NCBI GenBank assembly: GCA_024235215.1 | Contig: JACKMU010000004.1 | Coordinates: forward strand, 1 to 64,000 | Direction of reading: 5' to 3' | Source of the DNA: Chromatiaceae bacterium | GTDB lineage: Bacteria > Pseudomonadota > Gammaproteobacteria > Chromatiales > Chromatiaceae | DNA length: 64,000 nucleotides | In this document: piece by piece, positions 25,654 through 35,484 of the stretch | Position numbering within the stretch: the stretch's first letter is position 1 | Layout of the letters: each line of letters starts with the position of its first letter | Translations under genes and position numbers: made by a program | Notes under the pieces: model-generated | The model's database searches: none | Told to the model about the DNA's origin: nothing | Seen by the model: the letters and a program-made list of their open reading frames with translations, nothing else

Positions 25654-27027
25654 CTAGAAGAAGGTGATACCGACCTGAAACAGGCGCTCTACTTCGGAGA
25701 TGCGTTTTTTGTCTGCCAGAAACAGAATGACATGGTCTTCCGACTCGATCACCGTGTCATGATGTGCGATCAGCACCTCTTCCCCGCGCACGACCGCACC
25801 GATACTGATCCCTCGGGGCAGATCGATCTGCTCGATCGCGCGGCCCACCACTTTGGACGAAACAGAGTCGCCATGTGCGACCGCTTCGATCGCCTCGGCC
25901 GCACCATGGCGCAGCGAGTGCACCATCACCACATCACCGCGACGTACGTGACGCAGCAGGCTGCCTATCGTCGCCTGTTGGGGCGAAATCGCGATATCGA
26001 TGCTGCCGCTCTGCACCATGTCCACATAGGCGTGGCGGTTGATCAGCGCCATCACCTTACGTGCGCCCAGACGCTTCGCCAGCATCGCTGACAGAATATT
26101 CGCCTCGTCGTCGTTGGTCACCGCACAGAAGACGTCGGTACTCTCGATATTCTCCTCAAGCAGCAGATTCTCGTCCGCCACGTCCCCGTGCAGCACGATG
26201 GTGTGGGTCAGCTCCTCGGAGATTTTCTGTGCCCGTGTTTTGTCGCACTCGATCAGCTTGACCTCATACCGCTCCTCGAGTGCGCCGGCCAGACGTGTAC
26301 CAATGTTGCCTCCACCGGCAAACAGCAGCCTTTTGAACGGCTTTTCCGCCTTGCGCAATTCGCTCATCACTGCCCGGATATTCTCGGTTGCAGCGATGAA
26401 AAACACCTCATCGTCGGCCTCGATGATGGTGTTTCCCTCGGGTTGAATCGCTCTGCCTTTCCGGTAGATAGCGGCCACCCGTGCCTCGATACCGGGCATA
26501 TGCTCGTACAGCTGGCTCAGCTCATTACCCACCAACGGACCGCCATAGTAGGCCTTGACCGCCACCAGGCGCACCAGGCCGTTGGCAAAATCCAGCACCT
26601 GCAACGCACCCGGGTTTTCGATCAGTCGCATGATATATTCGGTGACCAGCTGCTCCGGACTGATCAACACATCGATGGGCAGCGCATCGGGTGTGAACAA
26701 TTGGGGATACCGGGTATATCCCGGTGCACGCACCCGGGCAATTTTGGTCGGAGTATGAAACAGGGTGTAGGCTGCCTGACAGGCGACCATGTTGGTTTCA
26801 TCACTGTTGGTGACGGCGAGAATCATCTCGGCATCTTCACCACCGGCCTGAATCAGCACATCCGGGTGAGCCGCGTGACCCTGGATGGTGTTCAGATCGA
26901 GACGGTCCCGCAGATCCCGCAGCAGCTCCTCGTCCTGATCCACCACGGTGATGTCGTTGGCTTCGGAAGCCAGATTTTCAGCAACCGAGCTGCCCACCTG
27001 ACCGGCACCGAGAATGAGTATTTTCAT
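25654..27027 (-). CDS. trkA: Trk system peripheral NAD(H)-binding subunit
   Basis: 457 aa composed of two RCK units. Each has a Rossmann glycine motif: GAGQVGSSVAENLA at residues 7-20 and AGGGNIGTRLAGALEE near 237. Each is followed by a TrkA-C domain. It is the cytosolic gating ring of TrkH. The trkA-trkH order and same-strand position just past rsmB-DUF4390-ntrYX is common in related bacteria. 15 bp separate it from ntrX, so it may be read from the ntrYX transcript. Confidence 0.96.
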   Translation of the reverse strand: MKILILGAGQVGSSVAENLASEANDITVVDQDEELLRDLRDRLDLNTIQGHAAHPDVLIQAGGEDAEMILAVTNSDETNMVACQAAYTLFHTPTKIARVRAPGYTRYPQLFTPDALPIDVLISPEQLVTEYIMRLIENPGALQVLDFANGLVRLVAVKAYYGGPLVGNELSQLYEHMPGIEARVAAIYRKGRAIQPEGNTIIEADDEVFFIAATENIRAVMSELRKAEKPFKRLLFAGGGNIGTRLAGALEERYEVKLIECDKTRAQKISEELTHTIVLHGDVADENLLLEENIESTDVFCAVTNDDEANILSAMLAKRLGARKVMALINRHAYVDMVQSGSIDIAISPQQATIGSLLRHVRRGDVVMVHSLRHGAAEAIEAVAHGDSVSSKVVGRAIEQIDLPRGISIGAVVRGEEVLIAHHDTVIESEDHVILFLADKKRISEVERLFQVGITFF

Positions 27028-27042
27028 GCTTCTTTTCGTTGA

Positions 27043-28410
27043 CTATTTGCGATCTTTATTGTCGATGCCAAGAGAGCGCAGCTTCCGATAGAGATGAGTC
27101 CGCTCCATGCCGGCCGCCACCGCCACCTGGCTCACATTGCCACCATTCTTTACCAGTTGATACTCCAGATATGCCTTCTCGAACTGCTCTCGCGCCTGGC
27201 GTAACGGCTGGTCGAACGACAATCCAAACCCGCCCCGCTCGCTGCCACCCGTCTCCGACCGACCCAGCGCCAACTTCACCTCTTCCAGTCCGATCTCCTC
27301 GTCCGTTCCCAGTATCAGCAGGCGTTGCACCAGGTTCTTCAGCTCCATGATGTTCCCCGGCCAGCTGTGGTTGCGCAGATAGTTCTGCGCCGCCATGCTG
27401 AAATGGCGATAGGGCAATTTCTCCTGGTCCACAAAGTGGTCGATATAGTAACCCAGCAGCTCCGGTACGTCCTCGCGGTGCTCCGCCAATGACGGAATCT
27501 GCAGCGGAACCACGTTGAGGTGGTAGAACAGATCTTCCCGGAAAGTCTCCGCCTGCACTTCGGCCTCGAGCCGGTGCCGGGTCGCTGCGATAATGCGCAC
27601 CTCCACCTCGACCGGTTCGTGGCCGCCAACCCGCAGGAAATGCCCGGTATCCAGCGCCCCCTGCAGCTGCGCCTGGGTCTCCATCTCCATATCGGCCACC
27701 TCATCCAGAAACAAGGTACCACCACGTGCCTGCTCCAGCACACCATAGTGGATACGTCCATTCTCTTCGCTGCCGAACAGCTCCCGCGCTGAGTTGCCCT
27801 TGTCGATGGACGAGACGCCCACTTCGATGAACGGAAGATCACGCCGTGCGCTCTGGGCATGCAGATAACGCGCAAAGGTCTCCCGACCGCTCCCCGGCTC
27901 ACCGGTGATCAGTACCCAGGTGTCGTGGCGGGCGATACGCTTCACCTGCTCTTTGAGTCGCTGCATCACCGAGCTCTTTCCCGCCGGTTCGATAAGTGGC
28001 GGGCTGCGCCGCCGCAGCCGGATGTTCTCGATCTGCAGTTTGTCCGCTTCGAGCGCACGCTCTACAGTCAGGAGCAGCTTCGCCAGCGACAGCGGTTTTT
28101 CCAGAAAATCGTACGCGCCCAGCCGGGTCGCCTCGACCGCTGTCTCGACCGTGCCATGGCCCGACATCATAATCACCGGACAGGGAATCCCGTCACCCTC
28201 GGACCACTCCCGCAACAGACTGATGCCATCCACGTCCGGCATCCATATGTCAAGCAGTATCAGGTCGGGGCGCCGCTCACGCAACGCCTTGCCAGCTGCC
28301 GCGCCATCCTCCGCGGCAGTGACCGTATAGTCTTCATCCTCCAGAATCTCCTTGACCAGAATGCGAATGTCCGGCTCATCATCCACGACCAGAATATGCG
28401 CTGCACTCAT
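27043..28410 (-). CDS. ntrX: NtrX-like response regulator lacking GAFTGA and with altered Walker A
   Basis: 455 aa: receiver (phospho-acceptor D54), AAA+ domain, and Fis-type helix-turn-helix at the end (GNVSQVAVAAGMERTHLYRKLRSLG). The Walker A reads GEPGSGRE with Arg176 replacing the invariant Lys. The GAFTGA loop expected after ELFG is missing (ELFGSEENGRIHYG). Walker B (GTLFLDEVAD) is intact. Known NtrX proteins often lack GAFTGA and act without sigma-54; loss of the Lys is less usual. Overlaps ntrY by ATGA. Confidence 0.92.
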   Translation of the reverse strand: MSAAHILVVDDEPDIRILVKEILEDEDYTVTAAEDGAAAGKALRERRPDLILLDIWMPDVDGISLLREWSEGDGIPCPVIMMSGHGTVETAVEATRLGAYDFLEKPLSLAKLLLTVERALEADKLQIENIRLRRRSPPLIEPAGKSSVMQRLKEQVKRIARHDTWVLITGEPGSGRETFARYLHAQSARRDLPFIEVGVSSIDKGNSARELFGSEENGRIHYGVLEQARGGTLFLDEVADMEMETQAQLQGALDTGHFLRVGGHEPVEVEVRIIAATRHRLEAEVQAETFREDLFYHLNVVPLQIPSLAEHREDVPELLGYYIDHFVDQEKLPYRHFSMAAQNYLRNHSWPGNIMELKNLVQRLLILGTDEEIGLEEVKLALGRSETGGSERGGFGLSFDQPLRQAREQFEKAYLEYQLVKNGGNVSQVAVAAGMERTHLYRKLRSLGIDNKDRK

Positions 28411-30608
28411 GCCAGCTCTCCCCGAACGACGCGGTCCGAGTCGACCGCTTCACTTTTCCGCTCCTGAACCAGCGGCAACCGCAGTATCACGTCCGCCCCC
28501 TCCTCCGGCCGATTCTCGGCCCACACCAGACCAGCGTGCTCTTCAGCGATCTTTTTGACAATGGCCAGCCCCAGGCCGGTCCCTTTTTTCTTGGTGGTGA
28601 CATAAGGCTCAAAGAGATGACTCAGGGTATCGTCGTTGAAGCCCGGACCATTGTCCGACACCCTCAGTTCGACAAAATCACACTCCCCCTGAGACACCAC
28701 CGCAGTACTCACCCGGATGGAGGGTGCGGCACTCTCTTCCACGGCTTCAATTGCATTCTTGATCAGATTGTGGACCACCTGGCGCAGGCGCACCGGGTCA
28801 GCTTCGACCTTCGCTCCCGGGGCGCCCAGATCGATCCGGAACTCCAACTGCAGACCGGAACTGGTATAGAGATCGAGCACCTCGGCGACGATCTCCTCCA
28901 TTACCAGCGGCCGGCTGTTGATCCCGGGAGGCCGCGCGTAGTCGGAGAAGGCGTTGACCATCTCCTTCATCGCCTCGACCTGCTGCACGATGGTATGGGT
29001 TGCCCGATCCAGCACCTGCGCATCACTGCTGGGCATTTTGTCCAGATATTTATGCCGCAAACGCTCCGCCGAGAGTTGAATCGGCGTGAGCGGATTCTTG
29101 ATCTCATGCGCCAGCCGCCGTGCCACCTCACCCCAGGCTGCATCACGCTGTGCCTTGATCAGCGTGGTGATGTCGTCGAACACCAGCGCGTAGCCCACGG
29201 AGGTGTCATCGGAGCGCGCCAGTGGGGTACCGCGGCACAGCAGCACCTGCCTGCCCTGCCCGCCAAACAGCTTCACCTCTTCCCGCCAGTCGCGCTTCTC
29301 CTGCATCGTGGGTTCCCTGATCGCCTCCACAAACTGTTTGAGCTGCGCGGACTCATTGGCCAGCGCATCCAGTGGCAGACCAAGGAACTGATCCAGATCG
29401 ACCTTCAGAATATCGTGCGCCGCTTTGTTTGCCGTCTGAATGCGCCCTTCGGCGTCGAGCGCCATCACCCCGGATGAGAGCCGCCCCAACACGGTCTCCA
29501 GATAGGCGCGCTGCTCTTCCACCAAGCGCTGGCTGGCGCTGGCCTGGTCTCTCGCCTGAGCGACACGCCGGGTCATGTCGTTGAAGGAGGCGACCAGAAA
29601 ACCCAACTCATCGCGCACCTTGGGCAACGGCACCTGCATATCATAGTTGCCCTTGGCCACCGCGCGGGTTCCCTCGGCGATATCGGTGATCGGGGCCACC
29701 AGACGCCTGGCTGAGAAGAACGCCGCCCAGATCGCCGACAACAGGCTGAACAGCAGCACCAGCGCCAGCGCCAGTGTGAAAGTGCTCTGCAGGCTGTTAC
29801 GCAGGTAAGCCAACTCCTTGTAACGGTTGTAGGCACCCTGAACCCGCTCGGTGAGATCGGCGATATTGGTGGAAGTCGGGTAGAAAGCCTGCAGATAGTA
29901 ACCACGCTCCGGGTCACTGATCACCACCCTGACCTCCAGTTGCGAGCCCTGGCTGCGTGGCTCGAGACCGGCAAAATCGCTGCCTGTCCGCACCTGTTGC
30001 AGAATCGATGCCTCCAGCGGGGTGGGTACCAGAATGGTCGGTTCCACATTGCTCATCGCCACCGGTGCCCCACTGCCTTCAAATAGCGCCAACTCCGAGG
30101 CACCGAACTTTTCACGCACGTCCCCCAGACTGAGGCTGAGACCGGCAACCGAGTTTCCCGTCAGCTCCGCCAGCAACCACTGGGTGGATTTGAGACGCTC
30201 CCGCTTGTGCAGATCCAGCGAGGCGCGGCTCAGCACAAGTGCCTCCTCCATCGCGCGATCGGTCTGCACGTCAAACCAGCTCTCTATGCCCTGCTGCAGA
30301 TACTGCTGGGAGTAGTAATAGACAACGGCAACAGGTGCCAGGGAGAGTGCCACGAACACCACCACCATGTGCAACGTCAGACGCGACCCCGCCTCTTTGC
30401 GATGGTAGCTGAGCAGCAGCTGACCGATGTTGGTGCCAATCAGCACCAACAGCACGAACAATCCGAGCAGACTGAAAATCAACAGCGGTACGAACAGCCA
30501 GCTCAGCGCTTCGGTATTCTGCACGGCACTGCTCATCAGGTGCAGCGACAGCAATATGAGCGCCAGCAGGCCGAACACCGGCAACGCGCTTCTGCGCCAC
30601 CAATTCAC
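28407..30608 (-). CDS. ntrY: NtrY-like membrane sensor histidine kinase
   Basis: About 733 aa. Several N-terminal transmembrane segments flank an extracytoplasmic region, followed by HAMP, a PAS domain (LDAEGRIQTANKAAHDILK), a HisKA box with HEIKNPLTPIQLS and an HATPase with NGPGF and KKGTGLGLAIVKKI. The GTG at 30608 overlaps the upstream DUF4390 stop (GTGA) and has GGAG at 8 nt; a GTG at 30650 would overlap that gene by 46 bp and is rejected. Phosphorylates NtrX. NtrYX systems link nitrogen or redox state to gene control. Confidence 0.93.
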   Translation of the reverse strand: MNWWRRSALPVFGLLALILLSLHLMSSAVQNTEALSWLFVPLLIFSLLGLFVLLVLIGTNIGQLLLSYHRKEAGSRLTLHMVVVFVALSLAPVAVVYYYSQQYLQQGIESWFDVQTDRAMEEALVLSRASLDLHKRERLKSTQWLLAELTGNSVAGLSLSLGDVREKFGASELALFEGSGAPVAMSNVEPTILVPTPLEASILQQVRTGSDFAGLEPRSQGSQLEVRVVISDPERGYYLQAFYPTSTNIADLTERVQGAYNRYKELAYLRNSLQSTFTLALALVLLFSLLSAIWAAFFSARRLVAPITDIAEGTRAVAKGNYDMQVPLPKVRDELGFLVASFNDMTRRVAQARDQASASQRLVEEQRAYLETVLGRLSSGVMALDAEGRIQTANKAAHDILKVDLDQFLGLPLDALANESAQLKQFVEAIREPTMQEKRDWREEVKLFGGQGRQVLLCRGTPLARSDDTSVGYALVFDDITTLIKAQRDAAWGEVARRLAHEIKNPLTPIQLSAERLRHKYLDKMPSSDAQVLDRATHTIVQQVEAMKEMVNAFSDYARPPGINSRPLVMEEIVAEVLDLYTSSGLQLEFRIDLGAPGAKVEADPVRLRQVVHNLIKNAIEAVEESAAPSIRVSTAVVSQGECDFVELRVSDNGPGFNDDTLSHLFEPYVTTKKKGTGLGLAIVKKIAEEHAGLVWAENRPEEGADVILRLPLVQERKSEAVDSDRVVRGELA

Positions 30609-31168
30609 GGGATGATCTCCAGCTCCGCCCAGTCGCTGCTCAGCTTCCACGAGGAGGTGACATAGGCCATGGGTCGCAACGGCAGCGGCAACGCTTCGAT
30701 ATCCAGCGAGCTGCGCAAGGAAAGGCGGTAGCGCCGCCCCTTTTCCAACTGCGCCTGCGAGATCAGCGGCACGCCTCTGATCTCACCCAACGCCTCGAAC
30801 GCCGAGCGCTCGGTATGAAAATTCTGGTGGGTATCGCTCTGCAAATCGACCACCTGGTAGACCGACGCCAGTGCCAGATGGCGCAGCTGATAGCGCAGGC
30901 GCAGATCGATGAGATCCTTCTGCCAGATCCAGGCTTTGCTGTCACGCAGCTGGATATGCACTTCAAGGGTGAGCGGGACACCATTGACCAGCGCCTCGAT
31001 CGCCCGGTCGGAGAATCGATAGTCGATCTCCGCATCCATCAAATACTGACCCTCCACCACTTTACTGGAGAGTTTCTTGACCTTGAACTCGGCGGCGTCA
31101 GCACAAAAGAGTGGCAGCAGCAGCGTCAGCCACAACACCAGCCTGTGATATTTCAGCAGCACCGCCAA
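30605..31168 (-). CDS. DUF4390 family exported protein
   Basis: 187 aa with a signal peptide (residues about 9-26, ending ADAAEF). The body matches DUF4390, beta-rich periplasmic proteins usually encoded between rsmB and ntrY, as here. Function is not known; the fixed neighbourhood suggests a role connected with envelope sensing by NtrY. TTG at 31168 is the only sensible start, 3 bp after the rsmB stop. It overlaps ntrY by GTGA. Confidence 0.85.
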   Translation of the reverse strand: MAVLLKYHRLVLWLTLLLPLFCADAAEFKVKKLSSKVVEGQYLMDAEIDYRFSDRAIEALVNGVPLTLEVHIQLRDSKAWIWQKDLIDLRLRYQLRHLALASVYQVVDLQSDTHQNFHTERSAFEALGEIRGVPLISQAQLEKGRRYRLSLRSSLDIEALPLPLRPMAYVTSSWKLSSDWAELEIIP

Positions 31169-31171
31169 AGC

Positions 31172-32503
31172 TCAGCACTTCTGTAGGGAGGCATAGTAGA
31201 AGCCATCCATTGTCTCTTCTCCAGGAAGCGTCTGCCGGCCGACACTGCAGGCATGCCCCCATTCGGCGTCAATCGTCAGTTCGCGGGCATCACCACGCGA
31301 TTCCAGAAAATCTGCAACTTGCAGGTGGTTCTCCTCAGGCAGCAGGGAGCAGGTAGCGTAGAGCAGTATGCCTCCCGGCTTCAACAATGGCCAGATGGCG
31401 TGCAATATCTGCCGTTGGGTCGTGGACAGCGCAGCGATGTCGCTATGCTGGCGCAGCAGTTTGATATCCGGATGGCGGCGCATCACACCGGTGGCGCTGC
31501 AGGGTACATCCAGCAGAATACGATCATACTGCCGCTGCGCCCAGCCGCCGGAGGGGTGTGCTGAATCGCCCTGGCAGATTTCCGCCTGGAATCCGAGACG
31601 CCGCAGATTCTCAGCTACCCGGCGATTGCGCTGAACATCAATATCGATCGCGGTCAATCGGATACCGGGCTTCCATTCGAGCAGGTGGCCACTCTTGCCT
31701 CCCGGTGCGGCGCAGGCATCCAGCACCTGGTCGCCCTCGTGCGGATCCAGCAGCGGGGCCGCCAATTGTGCACCACCATCCTGCACTGATACCAGTCCCT
31801 CCGAGAATCCGGGCAGCATCTCCACGCCGAGCGGTGTTCGCAACGCCAGCCCTGAATCCACCCAGGCAATCGGCTGTGCCTCGATACCGGCCTGCACCAG
31901 CCGCTCCAGATAGGCCGGTCTGCCGATCCGGGCGAGATTGACCCGCAAGCTCATCGGTGGACGCTCCAGCGAGTGCATCGCCAGATCCTCCCAATGCGCA
32001 GGCCAAGCTTGCTGCAACCGCTGCAGCAGCCACTCCGGGCAGGCATAGCGGACAGTCTCTGTCTGGTTGTCGCACCCGACAAGCAGCTCCCGTTCACGTT
32101 GAAAGCGGCGTAACACCGCGTTCACCAGACCACTGGCCCACGGCTTCCCCAGCTGGCGTGAGGCCTCGACCGTCTCCGCCAATGCCGCGTGTGGCGCCAC
32201 GCGCATGTGCTGCAGCTGATACAGGCCGAGCAGAATAAGCATATGGATGTCCGCATCCTTCGGCCGCAGCGGCTGTTTCAGCAGCTGTGCTGCAAATGAC
32301 TCCAGCTGGGGCCACCAGCGAGCCACACCGAAACAGAGCTCCTTGATCAGTGAAATCTCGGCAGCGGCTCTGCCGTCCGCCATTTCATCGAACAGCGTCG
32401 ACAGCGAGCGCCCCTGGCTGAGCTTCCGGAGCAGCTTCGCTGCAACAGCCCTGCTACTCTGCCGGTGGGCGGCTCTGGTGCGCGCAACCCGAGACTCAAC
32501 CAA
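31172..32503 (-). CDS. rsmB: 16S rRNA (cytosine-967-C5)-methyltransferase
   Basis: 443 aa: an N-terminal NusB-like RNA-binding domain (residues about 10-150) and a C-terminal Rossmann methyltransferase. Motif I is LDACAAPGGKSGHLLE; the two catalytic Cys segments are LLDVPCSATGVMRRHPD and YATCSLLPEEN. It methylates C967 in 16S rRNA. Start is TTG at 32503, preceded by AAGGGGTAAGG, and overlaps the fmt stop by 8 bp. def-fmt-rsmB is a conserved gammaproteobacterial order. Confidence 0.95.
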   Translation of the reverse strand: MVESRVARTRAAHRQSSRAVAAKLLRKLSQGRSLSTLFDEMADGRAAAEISLIKELCFGVARWWPQLESFAAQLLKQPLRPKDADIHMLILLGLYQLQHMRVAPHAALAETVEASRQLGKPWASGLVNAVLRRFQRERELLVGCDNQTETVRYACPEWLLQRLQQAWPAHWEDLAMHSLERPPMSLRVNLARIGRPAYLERLVQAGIEAQPIAWVDSGLALRTPLGVEMLPGFSEGLVSVQDGGAQLAAPLLDPHEGDQVLDACAAPGGKSGHLLEWKPGIRLTAIDIDVQRNRRVAENLRRLGFQAEICQGDSAHPSGGWAQRQYDRILLDVPCSATGVMRRHPDIKLLRQHSDIAALSTTQRQILHAIWPLLKPGGILLYATCSLLPEENHLQVADFLESRGDARELTIDAEWGHACSVGRQTLPGEETMDGFYYASLQKC

Positions 32504-33431
32504 GCCTTACCCCTTGGATCGCCCTGGCATTAAGAAAATCGGCCGCGGACATCGCGCGCTTTCCCGGCACCTGCAACTGCTCCAGCCGCAGCAGCCCGTC
32601 ACCGGTGGCGACCTCGATCACCCCACGTGCAGCGGTGACCACTCGTCCCGGTTCCGCTCCGGATCCAGCCGCTACCACACTGCCGTGCCAGATGCGCAGC
32701 ACCTTCCCTTCCAGCACCGTTTCTGCCACAGGCCAGGGGTTGAAAGCACGCACCATGCGTTCGATCTCCCGTGCCGGCCGACTCCAGTCGATCCGTGCCT
32801 CGTCCTTCTCCAGTTTCTCTGCATAGCATGCCCGGTCAGCATCCTGCGGCTCTCCGATCAGGCTGCCATCGGCCACCCGCGGCAATGCCTCCATCAGCGC
32901 CGCCGCCCCCAACTGCGCCAACCGTTCGTGCAGCGTACCGGCAGTATCCTCTGTGGTGATCGGACAGCGTCTGTTGAGCAGCATCGGCCCGGTATCCAGT
33001 CCCTCATCCATGCGCATGATGGTCACACCGGTCTCTTCATCCCCGGCCGCAATCGCCCGCTGTATCGGTGCTGCGCCGCGCCATCTCGGCAGCAGTGAAG
33101 CATGAATATTGACGCAGCCGAGCGCCGGTGCCCGCAATACCCGCGCCGGCAGAATCAGCCCGTACGCCACAACGACCATCAAATCGGCGTGCAGCTGTTC
33201 CAGTCGCAACAGATCCTCCTCGGCTCTGAAGTTGCGCGGTTGCAGTACCGTCAGGTCATGTTGCAGCGCCAGCTGCTTGACCGGACCAGGGGCAAGCTGG
33301 CGTCCGCGCCCGGCGGGTCGGTCGGGCTGAGTGTAGACCGCAACGATCTGATGTTCCGACTGCAGCAGCGCCAGCAGCGGCGGTAGTGAGAACTCCGGTG
33401 TTCCGGCAAATATTAACTTCAAACCCGACAA
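32496..33431 (-). CDS. fmt: Methionyl-tRNA formyltransferase
   Basis: 311 aa. Catalytic residues of the formyltransferase family are in place: N108, H110 (VNIHASLLPRWRGAAPIQ) and D146 (MDEGLDTGPML). The C-terminal OB-like domain binds tRNA. It formylates initiator Met-tRNA with 10-formyl-THF. TTG start at 33431 has GAGGG 8 nt upstream and lies 10 bp after the def stop. Confidence 0.96.
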   Translation of the reverse strand: MSGLKLIFAGTPEFSLPPLLALLQSEHQIVAVYTQPDRPAGRGRQLAPGPVKQLALQHDLTVLQPRNFRAEEDLLRLEQLHADLMVVVAYGLILPARVLRAPALGCVNIHASLLPRWRGAAPIQRAIAAGDEETGVTIMRMDEGLDTGPMLLNRRCPITTEDTAGTLHERLAQLGAAALMEALPRVADGSLIGEPQDADRACYAEKLEKDEARIDWSRPAREIERMVRAFNPWPVAETVLEGKVLRIWHGSVVAAGSGAEPGRVVTAARGVIEVATGDGLLRLEQLQVPGKRAMSAADFLNARAIQGVRLG

Positions 33432-33441
33432 CAGTGTGCCC

Positions 33442-33975
33442 TCAGATCGCCTGCCTTCCGGCGGGTGCCTCCGGCTTCTCCTGACGGCTCTCCTTGAGCA
33501 GTTTCTTGCGGATGCGCTGACGTTTCAGATTGGAGAGATAATCGATGAACAGCTTTCCATCCAGGTGATCTATCTCATGCTGAATGCAGACCGCCAGCAA
33601 GCCCTCTGCTTCCAGTTCAAACGTATCCCCCTGTTTGTTCAACGCACGCACCTTGACCATCTCTGCCCGTATCACCGGCTCATAGACCCCCGGGACGGAA
33701 AGACACCCCTCGTCCATCGACTCCTCTCCCGAAGCGGTGAGAATCTCCGGGTTGATCAGGCAGAGCGGCTGGTCATGCGTCTCCGATATATCGATCACGA
33801 TGACCCTGCGTGCATCGTTCACCTGAGTTGCCGCCAAGCCTATGCCGGGCGCCTGGTACATGGTTTCAAACATATCCTCGACCAGTCGCCTGACCGACTC
33901 ATCGACCTGAGCCACGGGTTTGGCCCGATTGCGCAACCGGGGATCGGGGAAGTGGAGTATATTCAGAATGGCCAT
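33442..33975 (-). CDS. def: Peptide deformylase
   Basis: 177 aa with all three metal-site motifs: GIGLAATQV at 44-52, EGCLS with ligand C91, and HEIDHLDG with ligands H133 and H137 and catalytic E134. It removes the formyl group from nascent proteins, complementing the downstream fmt. The C-terminal tail (after residue 150) is basic. First gene of def-fmt-rsmB-DUF4390-ntrYX. Confidence 0.97.
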   Translation of the reverse strand: MAILNILHFPDPRLRNRAKPVAQVDESVRRLVEDMFETMYQAPGIGLAATQVNDARRVIVIDISETHDQPLCLINPEILTASGEESMDEGCLSVPGVYEPVIRAEMVKVRALNKQGDTFELEAEGLLAVCIQHEIDHLDGKLFIDYLSNLKRQRIRKKLLKESRQEKPEAPAGRQAI

Positions 33976-34354
33976 TCAGATTCTCACTAAAAACTGTTTC
34001 CTGGCGGGATCGAAACACGTCCGCTGACCAGAGCCTGCGGTGATGCTGGTAAATTAGAGGATCGTGCTACAAATTCGTGCAATTTTTCTCTGACCGCTCA
34101 CTGTTTTTTCGATCCAAGTCGCGTATTACTGACGCTGTCTCGCTTAGAGTTAGCAGCATCGGACCGCCCTGCAACGGCGTCCACCGGTACAACAGCGAGA
34201 TGCTGGATAGTTACAAGGATACTATATTTCGTTAACATCTCGATGATACAGCAATCGAGCTTGTCAGGCCGCGCCTGCCCGTCGGAACTCAAGAACCGGG
34301 GGTTCAAGTCGCTACAACTGCAGTGCATGCGATCGCAATAGCAAAGGGACCACC
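33976..34354. other. Divergent intergenic region between def and the LysM gene
   Basis: 379 bp, more AT-rich than its surroundings, with promoters for both directions expected but none that I can define with confidence. A 10-bp perfect palindrome TGCGATCGCA lies at 34328-34337, just before the LysM ribosome-binding site. A GGTTCAAGTC near 34303 looks like a tRNA T-loop but has no pairing stem. No gene seen. Confidence 0.45.
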
Positions 34355-35404
34355 ATGAGCAAGTACCGCCAGCCAACCGTCACCCTCCTATTGAGTCTGC
34401 TGATCTCCGGCACGCTGTTTGCGGCGGAAGCTCCGTCGACAAGAAGTAACCAGCCGGGAAGCTATGTGGTTCAGTCCGGGGATACCCTGTGGGACATAGC
34501 GGAGCGCTTTCTCCTGGTACCCTGGCGCTGGCCGGAGATCTGGCACGTCAACCCGCAGGTAAAAAATCCCCATCTGATCTACCCCGGTGACGTCATCGAG
34601 CTCAGCTATGTCGATGGCAGCCCCAGGCTGTCCTTGAGACGCGGATCATTGGTGAAACTCTCTCCGCGGGTGCGCGTCGATCAGCTCGACACTGCCATTC
34701 CAGCGATCCCGATCTCGGCAATTCAGCAATTCCTATCGCGTCCCCAGGTACTCGATCAGGATGCGCTCGACAATGCACCCTACATCGTGAGTTTCGGCGA
34801 GGAGCACGTCATCGGCAGCAATAACATCAAAGCCTATGTGAGAGCGCTGACCAGCGAAGTGCCCATCCATTTCGATGTGGTTCGTCCGGGGAAAGCGTAC
34901 CACGACGGAGAGAGCGGTGAGATTCTCGGTTATGAAGCACGCTATCTGGGTAGCGCCGAACTGCTGCAGACCGGAGATCCCGCCAGTGTGATGCTGGCCG
35001 ATATGGAACTCGAGTTCCTGGCCGGTGACCGTCTGGTACCTGAGTCTCGCGAAGCCTCCAGATCCAGCTTCATTCCGAAATCACCCGACCAGTCGATTCA
35101 AGGCAGCATCATCTCGGTACTGAACGGCGTCAGCCAGATTGGCCAGTACAATATCGTGGTGCTCGACCGCGGGCAGCGCGACGGACTCAGTCCCGGACAC
35201 GTTCTCACCATCAAACGCCGCGGTCTGGTGGTAAGAGATACGGTCAGCCCGATCTCCGGCACCATGGTGAATCTGCCCGACGAACCGGCCGGCACGCTGT
35301 TGGTTTTCCGGGTATTCGAGCGTGTCAGCTTTGGACTGGTGATGCGCGCCACGCATGCGATGCATGTGGGTGATCGGGTCAGCAACCCCGATCTCTCCTA
35401 CTGA
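34355..35404 (+). CDS. Exported LysM-domain protein
   Basis: 349 aa: signal peptide (ending near LFAAEA), one LysM peptidoglycan-binding domain at about residues 31-80 (YVVQSGDTLWDIAERFL ... IYPGDVIELSY), and a beta-rich C-terminal region of about 260 residues with no recognised domain. In related bacteria this gene commonly stands divergent from def and upstream of dprA, as seen here. It probably binds septal or lateral peptidoglycan. AGGGA precedes the ATG at 7 nt. Confidence 0.9.
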   Translation: MSKYRQPTVTLLLSLLISGTLFAAEAPSTRSNQPGSYVVQSGDTLWDIAERFLLVPWRWPEIWHVNPQVKNPHLIYPGDVIELSYVDGSPRLSLRRGSLVKLSPRVRVDQLDTAIPAIPISAIQQFLSRPQVLDQDALDNAPYIVSFGEEHVIGSNNIKAYVRALTSEVPIHFDVVRPGKAYHDGESGEILGYEARYLGSAELLQTGDPASVMLADMELEFLAGDRLVPESREASRSSFIPKSPDQSIQGSIISVLNGVSQIGQYNIVVLDRGQRDGLSPGHVLTIKRRGLVVRDTVSPISGTMVNLPDEPAGTLLVFRVFERVSFGLVMRATHAMHVGDRVSNPDLSY

Positions 35405-35484
35405 TGCAGCATTGATCCACCTTGGGAAGCGCGCAACGGCGCGCGCTACACTGGGCCCGATGCCCGTATCCGGAGTACAGCGTC

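Noticed and set aside
30609..30650. ntrY starting at GTG 30650
   Set aside because: It overlaps DUF4390 by 46 bp; the GTGA overlap at 30608 with GGAG is far more likely.
34290..34320. tRNA-like GGTTCAAGTC T-loop
   Set aside because: The flanks do not form a T-stem, and no anticodon arm or acceptor pairing is present.
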